From positions 1-64,000 of the forward strand of contig VIKE01000001.1 of assembly GCA_008080565.1 (NCBI GenBank): a DNA stretch of 64,000 bases, written 5' to 3'. The notes beneath the pieces were generated by a model. It saw only the letters and a list, made by a program, of their open reading frames with translations, did not search any database and was not told the DNA's origin. Below are positions 17,037 to 26,666 of this stretch, piece by piece (the first letter of the stretch is position 1; each line of letters begins with the position of its first letter). The stretch comes from Rhodocyclaceae bacterium (GTDB taxonomy: Bacteria > Pseudomonadota > Gammaproteobacteria > Burkholderiales > Rhodocyclaceae). The translations under genes and the position numbers were made by a program.

Positions 17037-20000
17037 ATGACCGGAAAACTCACTTTCATCAGCGCGGGCGCCGGCAGCGGCAAAACCCATCGCTTGACCC
17101 AAATACTCCACGAGCAGCTTTCATCGGGTAGCGTTCGACCGTCAGGTGTGGTTGCAACGACATTCACGAAGAAGGCTGCGACCGAGCTTCGAGAACGTGT
17201 CCGCTCTCATCTACTCAAGCAAGGCGCCTACGGGCTGGCCAATGCAATGGGCCAAGCACGGATCGGTACGGTCAACAGTGTCTGTGGGGGCTTGTTGGAA
17301 CGGTTTGCATTCGAAGCCGGGCTGGCCACAGAGCAGCAAGTGCTGGAGGAGAATCAAGCAGCAGTACTCGTCAAACAGGCAATCGACGCGGTTCTCGACG
17401 GCCCTGGTGTGTCAGATCTGCTTAAAGTCGTTCAGCGTTTGGGTATTGAGGACTGGCAGAAGGAACTCAAGAGCCTGCTCGACAAAGCGCGGGCAAACGA
17501 TATCGATCCGGGCGTACTTGTCGATTTTGCCAGGGAGAATGCCGAGGATTTGCTGATCCATTTTCCAAAGCCGACTACGGAAGATCTGTCGGCTACGCTT
17601 CTCAAGGAGATACGAGCAGCCATACCCATACTGGCTGAAGCCGCTGAGGCGAAGAAGGTTCAGAAGACCATCAAGTATCTGACATTGGTGCGGTCAATTG
17701 AACGCGGTATCCAGGGAGGGTATGCCCCTTGGAGTGATTGGGTAAAGCTCTCCAAAGAACAGCCGGAAGCGGGTCTCAAGTCGATTGCGGAGTCGATCGG
17801 TTCAGTGGCGCAGCGATTTTCCGCCCATCCGATGCTTCATGCCGACATTTCAGAGTACCTCGAACGAATGTTCTCGCTCTGCGCGGAAGCTTTGAGGATT
17901 TATGATGCTTGCAAGCGGGAAATGGGCGTTCTGGATTTCACCGACCAGGAGCATTTGCTGCTCAAAGTCCTCGACGACGCATCGGTAGAGGTCACGCTCA
18001 AAGACGAGCTCGATCTATTGCTGGTGGATGAATTTCAAGACACGAGTCCAATCCAACTGGCACTGTTTCTGAAGCTCGCGAATTGTGCCAAGGCCATCTA
18101 CTGGGTGGGTGACATCAAGCAGGCCATCTACGGCTTCCGAGGAAGTGACACGGAGCTGATGGAGGCCATTTTGCAGGCGCTCGGCGGAATGGGGGGCTCC
18201 AAAGAGATACTTGGTTCCTCTTGGCGCTCGACGGAACCTCTCGTTCAGATCGTCAATGAAGTATTCAAGGACGCATTTGCTGGTTCTCTCAAGCCGGAAG
18301 AAATCGAACTCAAGCCAGAGCGAAAGGAGGCGTTGCCGGATCCTGCCTTTGCAAACTGGATATTGGGGGGCAAGAATAAGGGGCAGGAGGTCTCGGCGCT
18401 CGCAACCGGGATCAAGAAACTGGTGGAATCCGGCCATAAGGTGTTCGACAAGGAAGCCAAGATCACCAGGCCCGCATCCTTTGGGGATGTCGCTGTACTA
18501 TGCCGCGCCAACGATGGGGTCAAGGATACTGCTGCCGGTTTGCGTGCCTTTGGAGTTCCAACAGCGACCAGCCAACCGGGGCTGCTGGCGACACCAGAAG
18601 CGGTGTTTTCCCTCGCGTGCCTTCGGCGTCTCAATGATCCGTCCGACTCGATTTCGACAGCCGAAATCGTTTCATTGGCAGATTGCCAGGAACCCGAAAC
18701 GTGGGTGGTAAATCGCCTGCAACATCTCGAAGCCGGTGGTGATCCAGACAGGTGGATGGAGGAGGGCACTTCGCCCCATCCGCTGATCGTGAAACTGGCT
18801 GGCATGCGAAGCAGCTTGCCACTGCTGGCGCCCCGCGAAGCACTTCAGGCCGTCATTACCGACTGCGAGATTCCGGACCGCGCACTGCGCTGGAGTCAGA
18901 ATTCCTCGGTCGCACGAATTCGCCTTGCTAACTTGGAAGCCATTCTGGAAATGGCGGACAAGTACGAAGATATTTGCCGAAGCGCCCAGCATGCGGCCTC
19001 AATCTCCGGTTTGATTCTCTGGTTCAACGAGCAAGCAGGGGCAGAACAGGACAACCTGGCAGAACCGGCCATTGATGCGGTCAAGGTGATGACGCATCAC
19101 GGGGCGAAGGGGCTTGAGTGGCCTGTGGTGGTTTTGCTTGACATCCATACCGACGTAAAGGATAACGTCTGGTCGATTACGGCGGCTTCGCGCTCAGGCA
19201 TTCAAGTGACCGATCCGCTAAGAGATCGTTTCATACGCTACTGGCCGTGGCCGTTTGGCGCCCAGAAAACAGTTCCCCTGGCCGATGAGATCGCCCTGTC
19301 CGAAGTCGGCAAAGCATTTCGCGCGTCGGCAATTGAGGAATCGAGGCGTCTTCTCTATGTGAGCATGACAAGAGCACGCGATCTCCTTGTGCTGGCAAGA
19401 TCACAACGGAAGTTGTCGGGTGAGTGGCTGGATACGCTCGGTGCGCCGTGGCTACTTCCTGCTGATGAGCAATCCAATCTGGTCTTGCCCTCAGGCAACA
19501 CGATTGACGCCATCCGCTGGGGGCTAGACCCGGTCGAGATTGAGGGGGTACTCGGAAGCGGGCCCGAGGTTATCCATTGGTACCAAACGTCCGAACAGCG
19601 CACCAACCGCTTGCCGCTCGTGCTCAATCCCTCAACCGCGTTGCCGCCAGAATGCCTGGTGGCTGAGCAAGTCCGGGTCGGCGAACGCATCGGAGTGGCC
19701 AGCGGAACTGATATGGGGTCTCTCGGGAGTGCCATCCATGCCTGCATTGCGGCGAGCCTCACAGATCGAGCCGCTCCTCTGTCCCTAGAGGATGTGGACT
19801 TGCTGCTGAGAGGCTTTGACGTCGAGGGAAGTGTTTCCGCAAAGGCGATCCTCAGCCAGGTTCAGGCGTTGCACGACTGGATATCTGCACGCTGGGGGAA
19901 TGCGGCGGCTTTTGCCGAAATTCCGGTTGAGGCCGTGACGGATGCTTCACAGATCATTCAGGGACGGATCGATCTTCTCCTCGAACTTGCAGATGGTTGG

Positions 20001-20213
20001 ATATTGATTGATCATAAGTCAAATCCCAGAGGGGCAGAGCAATGGGAAAGCATCGCCAAGGATTATGCCGGTCAGCTCGCCACCTACAAAGGTGCTGTTG
20101 AACGCGCTACCGGGAAGACTGTTCTGGAGAGCTGGCTCTTCTTCCCCGTGGCAGCAGGAGCGGTGCGCGTTAAGCTTCTTGAAAGCGCTCCCGCGAGCGA
20201 GGATGTAACGTGA
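17037..20213 (+). CDS. AddA/RecB-like UvrD-family helicase-nuclease
   Basis: A 1058-residue superfamily 1A helicase with a C-terminal nuclease domain. Motif I is AGAGSGKT at residues 10-17, followed by VVATTFTKKAATELRER. Motif II is LLLVDEFQDTSP near 325, motif V THHGAKGLEW near 685, and motif VI LLYVSMTRARDLL near 778. The nuclease core is IIQGRIDLLLE and WILIDHKSN near 975-1000. This is the AddA layout. The ATG 17037 is preceded by GGAGGAG at ideal distance. Together with the AddB-like protein it should unwind and degrade double-stranded DNA ends. Whether it recognises Chi cannot be told. Its stop overlaps the nucleotidase start. Confidence 0.83.
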   Translation: MTGKLTFISAGAGSGKTHRLTQILHEQLSSGSVRPSGVVATTFTKKAATELRERVRSHLLKQGAYGLANAMGQARIGTVNSVCGGLLERFAFEAGLATEQQVLEENQAAVLVKQAIDAVLDGPGVSDLLKVVQRLGIEDWQKELKSLLDKARANDIDPGVLVDFARENAEDLLIHFPKPTTEDLSATLLKEIRAAIPILAEAAEAKKVQKTIKYLTLVRSIERGIQGGYAPWSDWVKLSKEQPEAGLKSIAESIGSVAQRFSAHPMLHADISEYLERMFSLCAEALRIYDACKREMGVLDFTDQEHLLLKVLDDASVEVTLKDELDLLLVDEFQDTSPIQLALFLKLANCAKAIYWVGDIKQAIYGFRGSDTELMEAILQALGGMGGSKEILGSSWRSTEPLVQIVNEVFKDAFAGSLKPEEIELKPERKEALPDPAFANWILGGKNKGQEVSALATGIKKLVESGHKVFDKEAKITRPASFGDVAVLCRANDGVKDTAAGLRAFGVPTATSQPGLLATPEAVFSLACLRRLNDPSDSISTAEIVSLADCQEPETWVVNRLQHLEAGGDPDRWMEEGTSPHPLIVKLAGMRSSLPLLAPREALQAVITDCEIPDRALRWSQNSSVARIRLANLEAILEMADKYEDICRSAQHAASISGLILWFNEQAGAEQDNLAEPAIDAVKVMTHHGAKGLEWPVVVLLDIHTDVKDNVWSITAASRSGIQVTDPLRDRFIRYWPWPFGAQKTVPLADEIALSEVGKAFRASAIEESRRLLYVSMTRARDLLVLARSQRKLSGEWLDTLGAPWLLPADEQSNLVLPSGNTIDAIRWGLDPVEIEGVLGSGPEVIHWYQTSEQRTNRLPLVLNPSTALPPECLVAEQVRVGERIGVASGTDMGSLGSAIHACIAASLTDRAAPLSLEDVDLLLRGFDVEGSVSAKAILSQVQALHDWISARWGNAAAFAEIPVEAVTDASQIIQGRIDLLLELADGWILIDHKSNPRGAEQWESIAKDYAGQLATYKGAVERATGKTVLESWLFFPVAAGAVRVKLLESAPASEDVT

Positions 20214-21136
20214 GCTTGGCATCTCCAAGGCCCGGGGAAAGGATGCTGGCTGAGGTCAAACTCGTTGTTGCGATTTCGTCGCGCGCCTTGTTCGACCTCG
20301 ATGAAAGTCACCAGGTCTTCGAGGCAAAAGGTGAGGAGGAATATTCCCGGTACCAGATATCCCAGGAAGGTGTTCCACTCCTACCGGGTGTGGCATTTTC
20401 GATGGTCAGGAAACTCCTGGCGCTCAGTACGGACCCAAGTCGCCCTAGAGTTGAAGTTGTCCTGGTCTCGCGGAACAGCGCCGATACGGGTCTTCGCGTA
20501 TTCAATTCGATCCGCCATCACGGACTGGATATCTCTCGAGCTGCATTTACACGGGGGGAGCCGCCCTATCGATACATTGCTTCCTTCGGAGCCCATCTGT
20601 TCCTGTCTGCAAATCCGGAGGATGTCCGGGGAGCACTGGATGCGGGAATCGCCGCGGCGACAATCCTTCCTTCGGGAAGTGAAGAATTTCGCTCGGGCCA
20701 ATTGAGAATTGCCTTCGATGGCGATGCCGTGATCTTTTCAGACGAGGCTGAACGAATCTACGTTGAAGGCGGTCTTGATGCGTTCAACCAGAACGAGACG
20801 GAGTCCAGTGAAAAGCCACTCCCTGGCGGACCGTTCAAGCCTTTTCTTGCAGCACTGCACGACATTCAATCAGATTTCCCGGTCAAGAGTTCCCCGATTC
20901 GAACTGCGCTGATCACTGCGCGGGGGGCGCCAGCGCACGAGCGTGTCATCAAGACACTCAGGAGCTGGGGTATACGCATCGATGAGGCACTGTTCCTTGG
21001 AGGAAAAGAAAAGGGGGCTTTCCTCAAGAGTTTTGGCGCCGACATCTTTTTCGATGACCAGATCCGGCATTGTGATTCCGCGGCCGAATATGTGGCGACT
21101 GGACATGTTCCATACGGCGTCAAGAACGCAGGTTGA
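20210..21136 (+). CDS. Cytosolic 5'-nucleotidase
   Basis: A 308-residue protein of the cytosolic 5'-nucleotidase (NT5C1-like) family: LVVAISSRALFDLDESHQVF, then VEVVLVSRNSADTGLRVFNSI, a FTRGEPPY segment, and ASFGAHLFLSANPEDVRGAL. The C-terminal third carries a second HAD-like segment (RTALITARGAPAHERVIKTL, FLGGKEKG, DIFFDD). These enzymes remove phosphate from nucleoside monophosphates, the product of nuclease digestion. GTG 20210 overlaps the helicase stop; ATG 20243 is an alternative start. A nucleotidase translationally coupled to a helicase-nuclease is suggestive of coupled DNA breakdown and nucleotide dephosphorylation. Confidence 0.75.
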   Translation: MSLASPRPGERMLAEVKLVVAISSRALFDLDESHQVFEAKGEEEYSRYQISQEGVPLLPGVAFSMVRKLLALSTDPSRPRVEVVLVSRNSADTGLRVFNSIRHHGLDISRAAFTRGEPPYRYIASFGAHLFLSANPEDVRGALDAGIAAATILPSGSEEFRSGQLRIAFDGDAVIFSDEAERIYVEGGLDAFNQNETESSEKPLPGGPFKPFLAALHDIQSDFPVKSSPIRTALITARGAPAHERVIKTLRSWGIRIDEALFLGGKEKGAFLKSFGADIFFDDQIRHCDSAAEYVATGHVPYGVKNAG

Positions 21137-21147
21137 GATCGGCGGTG

Positions 21148-22515
21148 ATGATGAATCTTCTGTCCAAGCACAACAGCCCTGAAAAGCCCTCCGTGCTTCC
21201 GAGAATGAGCGGCTTCGATCCAACGGCACCTGTCCTGGTCACGAAGCAAAATGCAGTTGCCTTGGTGACTCGTGTCACGGACCGAAAGACGTTAGATGTT
21301 GCGGCTTGGTTGCCGACCCTCACCATGGGCGAGTTGCATGCCCTTCGGCCTGCGATCAGGCAGGCAGGGGTAAGGCGAGAACACCCATTTGTTTGTGCCG
21401 CGTGTGGCGAACCTGTAATTCTGAAGGCACTCGCGGGACATGGCCACTATTTTTCTCACGTTGAGAAACATGTTGCTGAACTGGCTGGTTGCCCGTTCAG
21501 AGAGGGGCGTGCCCCGTCCTTGGAAGAGCTTGACCGCATGCGATATCACGGTCAGCGTGAGGGTGAGCGACATCGAAGAACGAAGGAGTTGATTGCTCGT
21601 ACGCTTCGGGCCGACGACCGGTTTGCCGAGCCGTTGGTCGAGAGTACTTGGCGCAGTTACCTCGAAGGCTGGCGGCGCCCTGATGTGAGAAGCGAATGGG
21701 TCGGCCTGCCGGTAGTTTTTGAGGCTCAAGTATCGAATACCTACCCTCAGGTCGTCGCCGAACGAACCGCTTTCTACCAGCAAGAGCAGATGCTGCTGGT
21801 TTGGATATTTGACCGTCTGCCGGGAGAGGCGTGGCGGACGCTGCACGCTGATACCTTCTGCGCCAACCAGCAACACCTTTTTGTGGTCGACGAGGAAAGC
21901 GCAGCGGAATCGGAGCGACGTGGGACCGCATTGTTTTGGACATACACACTATGTCCTGCTGTTCGGCCGGAACGATGTGAAAGCACTGGAAGGATATTGC
22001 TGGCCCCATTCCAGGAGGAACGGTTCGAAATGGTGGCGTTTCATGACCTAAGCCTTGATGTCGGTAGACAAACTGCGTGCCTTTTTGAATTGCCGCGTGA
22101 GGAGCATCGTAGTTGCCACAAGATTTTGTGTGCGATGGCGCAGGCAGAGTGCCAGTTGGATCCGGTGAGGAGTGATATTCAGGATATTCTCAAGACGGAT
22201 CACCCCATTTCGAATGAGCGCCTGTCGGCGTGGGCTGCTCTGGTTTGTGCGATTGAGAGCGCCCGGTTTGCCCGTGCTGTAGGAACGGCGCATGCCAATG
22301 CGGCTGGGCCACTGAATCTAGTCTATGACCATTATCCTACGGTTGTGGGGCTTCTCGTTCATGCCCTTCAGCGTCAAGGGCTCGATTCCGAAGCGATCCG
22401 GCGCAAGGCATGGGGTGAAAGGACTCGCGAGGTTCTGCAGGGACGGTACAAAGGTGCAGAGTTGCCAAAGCAGCACGCCGGGTCCGAGCGCATGCTGAGT
22501 TGGCTCTATGGCTAG
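21148..22515 (+). CDS. CoiA-like (DUF6035-type) putative nuclease
   Basis: A 455-residue protein. Near residue 80 it has a CAACGEPVILKALAGHGHYFSH segment (shown as CAACGEPV and HGHYFSH) and a following GCPF, suggesting a zinc-binding module with two Cys pairs and His. Then comes a restriction-fold core with WRRPDVRSEW and LPVVFEAQVSNTYP, matching the D...E-x-Q pattern of CoiA-like competence proteins, and HRRTKELIAR ahead of it. CoiA acts on incoming single-stranded DNA in transformation; a role in processing transferred DNA is possible. ATG 21148 is the chosen start; TTG 21133 overlaps the previous stop. Last gene of the operon behind WYL box b. Confidence 0.6.
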   Translation: MMNLLSKHNSPEKPSVLPRMSGFDPTAPVLVTKQNAVALVTRVTDRKTLDVAAWLPTLTMGELHALRPAIRQAGVRREHPFVCAACGEPVILKALAGHGHYFSHVEKHVAELAGCPFREGRAPSLEELDRMRYHGQREGERHRRTKELIARTLRADDRFAEPLVESTWRSYLEGWRRPDVRSEWVGLPVVFEAQVSNTYPQVVAERTAFYQQEQMLLVWIFDRLPGEAWRTLHADTFCANQQHLFVVDEESAAESERRGTALFWTYTLCPAVRPERCESTGRILLAPFQEERFEMVAFHDLSLDVGRQTACLFELPREEHRSCHKILCAMAQAECQLDPVRSDIQDILKTDHPISNERLSAWAALVCAIESARFARAVGTAHANAAGPLNLVYDHYPTVVGLLVHALQRQGLDSEAIRRKAWGERTREVLQGRYKGAELPKQHAGSERMLSWLYG

Positions 22516-22774
22516 GAAGCGCCATTGTTTCTTACCTTGGCTTTACAGAATCTGTCGCCTTTAACTAAATTCATCACCGCCGTCGAACGCCATCCTTGGT
22601 GACATTAATGCGCACGGTTTGATCACGATTCAAGTTACTACCGACCGCAACACTGGTTAGTTCATACTTGCATGACGATGGACTCGCCTTGGTTGCGCGC
22701 AATACAATTGGAAAGCTGCAATCGGGGTAAAGAACATTAGACAAGCCCCTGATGCCGATACACAAGGGAGCTGC

Positions 22775-24526
22775 ATGCAAATACGTCAGATTAAGGTCAG
22801 TCATTTCCGGGGTATCGCCGAACTCGACTGGACACCATCCCATTCGTTCTGCTGCCTGATCGGACCTGGAGACTCGGGAAAATCGACAGTGCTGGATTCT
22901 GTGGAGGCGCTGCTTTCCTCCCGCTGGTTCTCGTTCACCGAGCCTGACTTCCTTGGCTGCGATACTTCGATGCCCATCGTGATCGAGGCTACTATTGGTG
23001 AGCTATCGCGCGCCTTGAAATCTGATGATCGATTTGGCCTCTACATCAGAGGGTGGACCAGTGCCGAGGCCATTCGCGACGAGCCCGAAGATGACGATGA
23101 GCCCGTACTGACCTTAAGGCTGACCGTGGATGCGACCATGGAACCAGTTTGGGAACTGGTTTGCGACCGCATGGATGAACCACGAACCCTTTCCAACCGA
23201 GACCGGGCATTGTTCGGCCTCGTCCGTCTGGCTGGTGAGGATGCCCGTCACCTAGCTTGGGGCCAAGGATCGGTCTTGTCGCGACTGACTGGCGACACGG
23301 ATGAAGCGGCCGCACGGCTGGCCGATGCCTATCGCACTGCCCGAGCCAGCGCCAAACTAGACGAGATCGAGTCGCTTGCCAATGCGGCGGCGGCTGCTGA
23401 AGGATTCGCTAAGGGACTTGGCGCCTATGTCGAGGGTTCCTACGAACCAGGCCTCGAGCTTGGGCGATCAGGCCTGTCATCTGGCTCCATTGCCTTACAC
23501 GACAGCGGTGTGCCACTCAGGCTTGCTGGCTTAGGATCGCGCCGCTTGGCAACACTCGCTATCCAGAAATCTGCTATCTCCGAGGGTGCCATTGTCTTGG
23601 TAGATGAAATCGAGCATGGCTTGGAGCCCCACCGCATTATTGGAGCCATCGCCCAACTCAAAGGGGATCAGGCCAAGGCAGCAACAGACAAGAAGCCAGT
23701 AGGCCATGTGCTTATGACCACGCACTCAGATGTGGCCTTGAGCGAAGCCGGTGAAAAAAGCCTGCACGTGATCAAGACCACCCGGCCGGACCATACCACC
23801 AGCGTCACGACTCCAGCGACACCGCAATCGCTCCGCCCACTGCTTCGCTTTACGCCCAGAGCTCTTTTCGCCCGCCGAATTCTAGTCTGCGAAGGCTATA
23901 CGGAAGTAGGCCTCCTATTGGGGTTGAGGGAGCATTGGCCGACACGGCATGACAACAAGCCGATCGAGCAGCTCGGCGCCGCGATCGCCGACGGTAATGG
24001 CGGCGAGGCCTGCGCGATGGCTTTGGCGCTTGCCAAGCTTGGATATCTCACTGCACTTTACCGCGACAGCGACGATCCGCTATCGGCTGACCAGCAAGCT
24101 AAGCTGGCGGCTGCTGGAATTCCTGTTTTCGAATATGGTGGAGGACTCTACACGGAACTTGCAATTTTCAGCGCCGCAAGCGATGCCCGTGTCCAAGAGC
24201 TTCTGCAACATGCCCGCGAAGAGAGAGGTGACGATTTTATCGACAACAACCTCACCGCTAAGATCGACGATCTCAACATAGAGTGCATCCGTCTCGGCTT
24301 CGACTCCTGGGAGCTACTCTCTGCCAAGAACGGTGAAGAACTTCGAGCAGCCATTGCCGAAGTTGCAGCATCCAAGGGTAAGGAGAAGAAAGACAAGAAG
24401 CCTTGGTTCAAGGATCAACGCCTTGGGCGCGGTCTCGCTCCATTCGTTTGGAGCATCGTAACCGAGGCACCTGCCTCCCCATTAGCAGCGGCATTAACTG
24501 CCGCTGAGGCTTGGCTGTATGCCTGA
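22775..24526 (+). CDS. gajA: GajA-like OLD-family ATPase/TOPRIM nuclease
   Basis: A 583-residue OLD-family protein. The N-terminal ABC-type ATPase has Walker A GPGDSGKST at 30-38 and a split Walker B AIVLVDEIEHGLEPHR near 272-285, with a TTHSD switch after it. The C-terminal TOPRIM nuclease shows VCEGYTEVGLL near 370 and LYRDSDDPL near 430. Paired with a UvrD-like helicase this is the layout of Gabija (GajA about 580 residues, GajB about 490) or class 2 OLD systems. Gabija GajA nicks DNA when nucleotide levels fall. GGGAG sits just before the ATG. The pair has no WYL box and separates members of that regulon, so it looks like a later insertion. Confidence 0.78.
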   Translation: MQIRQIKVSHFRGIAELDWTPSHSFCCLIGPGDSGKSTVLDSVEALLSSRWFSFTEPDFLGCDTSMPIVIEATIGELSRALKSDDRFGLYIRGWTSAEAIRDEPEDDDEPVLTLRLTVDATMEPVWELVCDRMDEPRTLSNRDRALFGLVRLAGEDARHLAWGQGSVLSRLTGDTDEAAARLADAYRTARASAKLDEIESLANAAAAAEGFAKGLGAYVEGSYEPGLELGRSGLSSGSIALHDSGVPLRLAGLGSRRLATLAIQKSAISEGAIVLVDEIEHGLEPHRIIGAIAQLKGDQAKAATDKKPVGHVLMTTHSDVALSEAGEKSLHVIKTTRPDHTTSVTTPATPQSLRPLLRFTPRALFARRILVCEGYTEVGLLLGLREHWPTRHDNKPIEQLGAAIADGNGGEACAMALALAKLGYLTALYRDSDDPLSADQQAKLAAAGIPVFEYGGGLYTELAIFSAASDARVQELLQHAREERGDDFIDNNLTAKIDDLNIECIRLGFDSWELLSAKNGEELRAAIAEVAASKGKEKKDKKPWFKDQRLGRGLAPFVWSIVTEAPASPLAAALTAAEAWLYA

Positions 24527-25916
24527 GGCTGCTGACCTCATCGCTCTGGGCAACGCTGCGATCGTTGCCCCAGCCGGACACGGCAAGACCGAGATCATCG
24601 CCAACGTTGCAGCCTTGGGGCGGCGAGCGCTCATCTTGACGCACACCCACGCTGGGGTCCACGCTATTCGGTCTCGCATGAAACGATTGGGCGTCCCGCA
24701 TTCAGCAGTGGCGGTGGACACAATCGCCGGGTGGTGCATGCGGTATTCCCACGCATTCCCCGGAGTCGCCAAGCCGCCACCTGACATGCCTAAGACGGGA
24801 GCGGAGTGGGAACAGCTCTACCAAGGCGCAGCGTTAGCGCTGCAAGTTTCGGCCGTACGCGAGGTGGTCGCGGCCTCCTATGACCGCATCCTGATCGACG
24901 AATATCAAGACTGTGGGGGGAGCCAGCACGCGCTGGCCATTGCCATCTCCGGAATAGTGCCAACATTGATCTTTGGTGACCCCATGCAGGGCATCTTCGA
25001 GTTTGCAGGCGCGACTCTTAAATGGGACGGTGAAATTCACTCAAGCTTTCCGTTGGTGGGAACGCTCGATACGCCCCATCGCTGGAACGGCAAGAATCCA
25101 GCGCTTGGGGAGTGGATTGCCGAGACAAGGATCAAGCTCATGACGGGCGAAGCCATCGATCTGGCGGATCCTCGCATCACCTACCGGGAATCCAATAACG
25201 CATTCGACATGACCACCTTGTTCGACGGCATCGACGGCAAGGAAGGCAGCTTTGCCGCGATCCACTGCAACAAGCGCATATGCTACGGACTCGCCAAGGC
25301 GGCGAGTGGAGGCTACCAAGCTATTGAGGAAGTCGCGGCAGGCAGGCTCAATGAATTTGCAAATGCATGGGACCGCGCGTCAACTGCCAATTTGCGTCTT
25401 CGCGCCATCACTAACCTGCTGGCCGACTGTTTTCAACAGAAGGACCTCGCTGAAGGCGAGACTGTCGATCCCGACGAGGCCGAGATGAATGTGGCGTTGA
25501 ATGACATTGAGGCTGGACTCGGGGTTGGCAATGGCGTCGATGCCGCAGCTCAGTTCCTAAGGTTATTTCGCAAGCGTCCTCGTTGGAAACTCTACCGAAG
25601 CGAGCTATGGCGCGATGCAGAGCGCGCCGTGACGGAGGTCGCAGCTGGCAGGGCAGAAACGATGGTTGTCGCTGCCGGATGCATTCGTCAGCGCGTCAGC
25701 AATTCAGGCCGTAAGCTGCCTAAGAGAACCGTCTCGACACCGTTGCTACTCAAAGGATTGGAGTTCGATCACGTCGTCGTGCCAGATGCGACCCATTTCG
25801 CGAAAGAGAGCAAGGCCCAAGCCAAGCTTTTTTATGTCGCGATCTCGCGAGCCACGCGATCATTGACGATCAGCTCTTCGAGTCGCTGGATTTCGCTGCC
25901 TATCCCAAATTCTTAG
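24519..25916 (+). CDS. gajB: GajB-like UvrD-family helicase
   Basis: A 465-residue small superfamily 1 helicase, start overlapping the gajA stop. Walker A is APAGHGKT at 17-24, motif II IDEYQDCGGSQ near 125, the PHRWNG segment near 188 plays the motif IV role, and motif VI LFYVAISRATRSL is near 437-449. In Gabija, GajB senses DNA ends produced by GajA and hydrolyses nucleotides. The last 16 residues are low-complexity Ser-rich. PcrA-like partner of a class 2 OLD nuclease is essentially the same assignment. Confidence 0.75.
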   Translation: MPEAADLIALGNAAIVAPAGHGKTEIIANVAALGRRALILTHTHAGVHAIRSRMKRLGVPHSAVAVDTIAGWCMRYSHAFPGVAKPPPDMPKTGAEWEQLYQGAALALQVSAVREVVAASYDRILIDEYQDCGGSQHALAIAISGIVPTLIFGDPMQGIFEFAGATLKWDGEIHSSFPLVGTLDTPHRWNGKNPALGEWIAETRIKLMTGEAIDLADPRITYRESNNAFDMTTLFDGIDGKEGSFAAIHCNKRICYGLAKAASGGYQAIEEVAAGRLNEFANAWDRASTANLRLRAITNLLADCFQQKDLAEGETVDPDEAEMNVALNDIEAGLGVGNGVDAAAQFLRLFRKRPRWKLYRSELWRDAERAVTEVAAGRAETMVVAAGCIRQRVSNSGRKLPKRTVSTPLLLKGLEFDHVVVPDATHFAKESKAQAKLFYVAISRATRSLTISSSSRWISLPIPNS

Positions 25917-26004
25917 CAAATCGAAAAATGGCGTGCCTGATATTGCTGCGGCAGAACTCGCCAAAAAAATGTTGAACGGCGGGGATCGATGTATAACGCC
26001 GCTC

Positions 26005-26547
26005 CTAGCGGCTTTCGCACCTCATCACGATTCGCTGAAATTCACCAAGAAACCTTGCCTTGGCTTCTACGGGGCCGACTGGCTTGATCTTGTCAGGAAG
26101 CGGCGATACCCCATCAAGATAGTCCCAAGACTCGACAGAGTAGGGCATGAGGTCCCGTTTTTCCGTAGCAAGCGCCACAAGATCAGCTTTCTTGATGGCA
26201 ATGTAGTCGGAGAAATCCACCCCGAACGCTGCTGCAATAATTTCCGTGACTTGGTCCTCGATTCTGGCGAATTCGGGGAGTAGAACTTTCAATGGTTTCA
26301 CCATGTCGCCTAGGTAAGCCTCGGCAGAGTCATGGAGAAGGGCAGCCAGTTGCATCGGTGGCGGCACTATGGATGCGACGATCAGGCTGTGTTGAGCCAC
26401 TGAGTAAAAGTCGCACGTCTGCCCATTGAACCGGCACTGGTATGCAAGCCCATGCGCGATGTCTTCGATTGCAATCTGGTCAATTCGTGGTTCCAAAGGA
26501 TAGAACTTGTTGCCAAGAAATGTTGAAACGTAGGTGGTCGTTACCAT
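26005..26547 (-). CDS. HD-domain phosphohydrolase, YfbR-like 5'-nucleotidase
   Basis: A 180-residue HD-superfamily protein: SVAQHSLIVA (His near 53), LAALLHDSAEAYLGD (the His-Asp pair near 72-73) and a later Asp in KKADLVAL. The spacing resembles the YfbR family, which dephosphorylates deoxynucleoside monophosphates. It is transcribed divergently from the WYL regulator, with the perfect palindrome of box c between them; the reverse-strand -10-like CATGAT lies at the symmetric position. It is the second nucleotide phosphatase in this regulon. Antiviral dNTPases also belong to the HD superfamily, so a dNTP-depleting role is an alternative. Confidence 0.75.
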   Translation of the reverse strand: MVTTTYVSTFLGNKFYPLEPRIDQIAIEDIAHGLAYQCRFNGQTCDFYSVAQHSLIVASIVPPPMQLAALLHDSAEAYLGDMVKPLKVLLPEFARIEDQVTEIIAAAFGVDFSDYIAIKKADLVALATEKRDLMPYSVESWDYLDGVSPLPDKIKPVGPVEAKARFLGEFQRIVMRCESR

Positions 26548-26583
26548 TTTTTAGATCTATTCCCTTCGCATTTGAATCTGTCT

Positions 26584-26638
26584 ATCATGCAACCAATCTA
26601 GCTCACCTGGTGAGCTAGACGGCGGGTACAGTCGAGAA
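26584..26638. promoter_or_regulatory. WYL-regulon box (copy c), divergent operator
   Basis: A perfect palindrome with arms CTAGCTCACC (26598-26607) and GGTGAGCTAG (26609-26618) around a single T. It is the most symmetric of the four copies. Forward -10-like TACAGT starts at 26627, 11 nt after the 17-bp core; on the reverse strand CATGAT lies at the mirror position (26584-26589). It therefore serves the WYL regulator gene and the divergent HD gene, and suggests autoregulation. Confidence 0.75.
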
Positions 26639-26666
26639 ATTATCAACTCGAAATTGGCCCAGGGTA

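Noticed and set aside
22988-23002. GGTGAGCT-like half of the WYL box inside gajA
   Set aside because: Only one half-site, inside a coding sequence, with no promoter elements at the expected distance.
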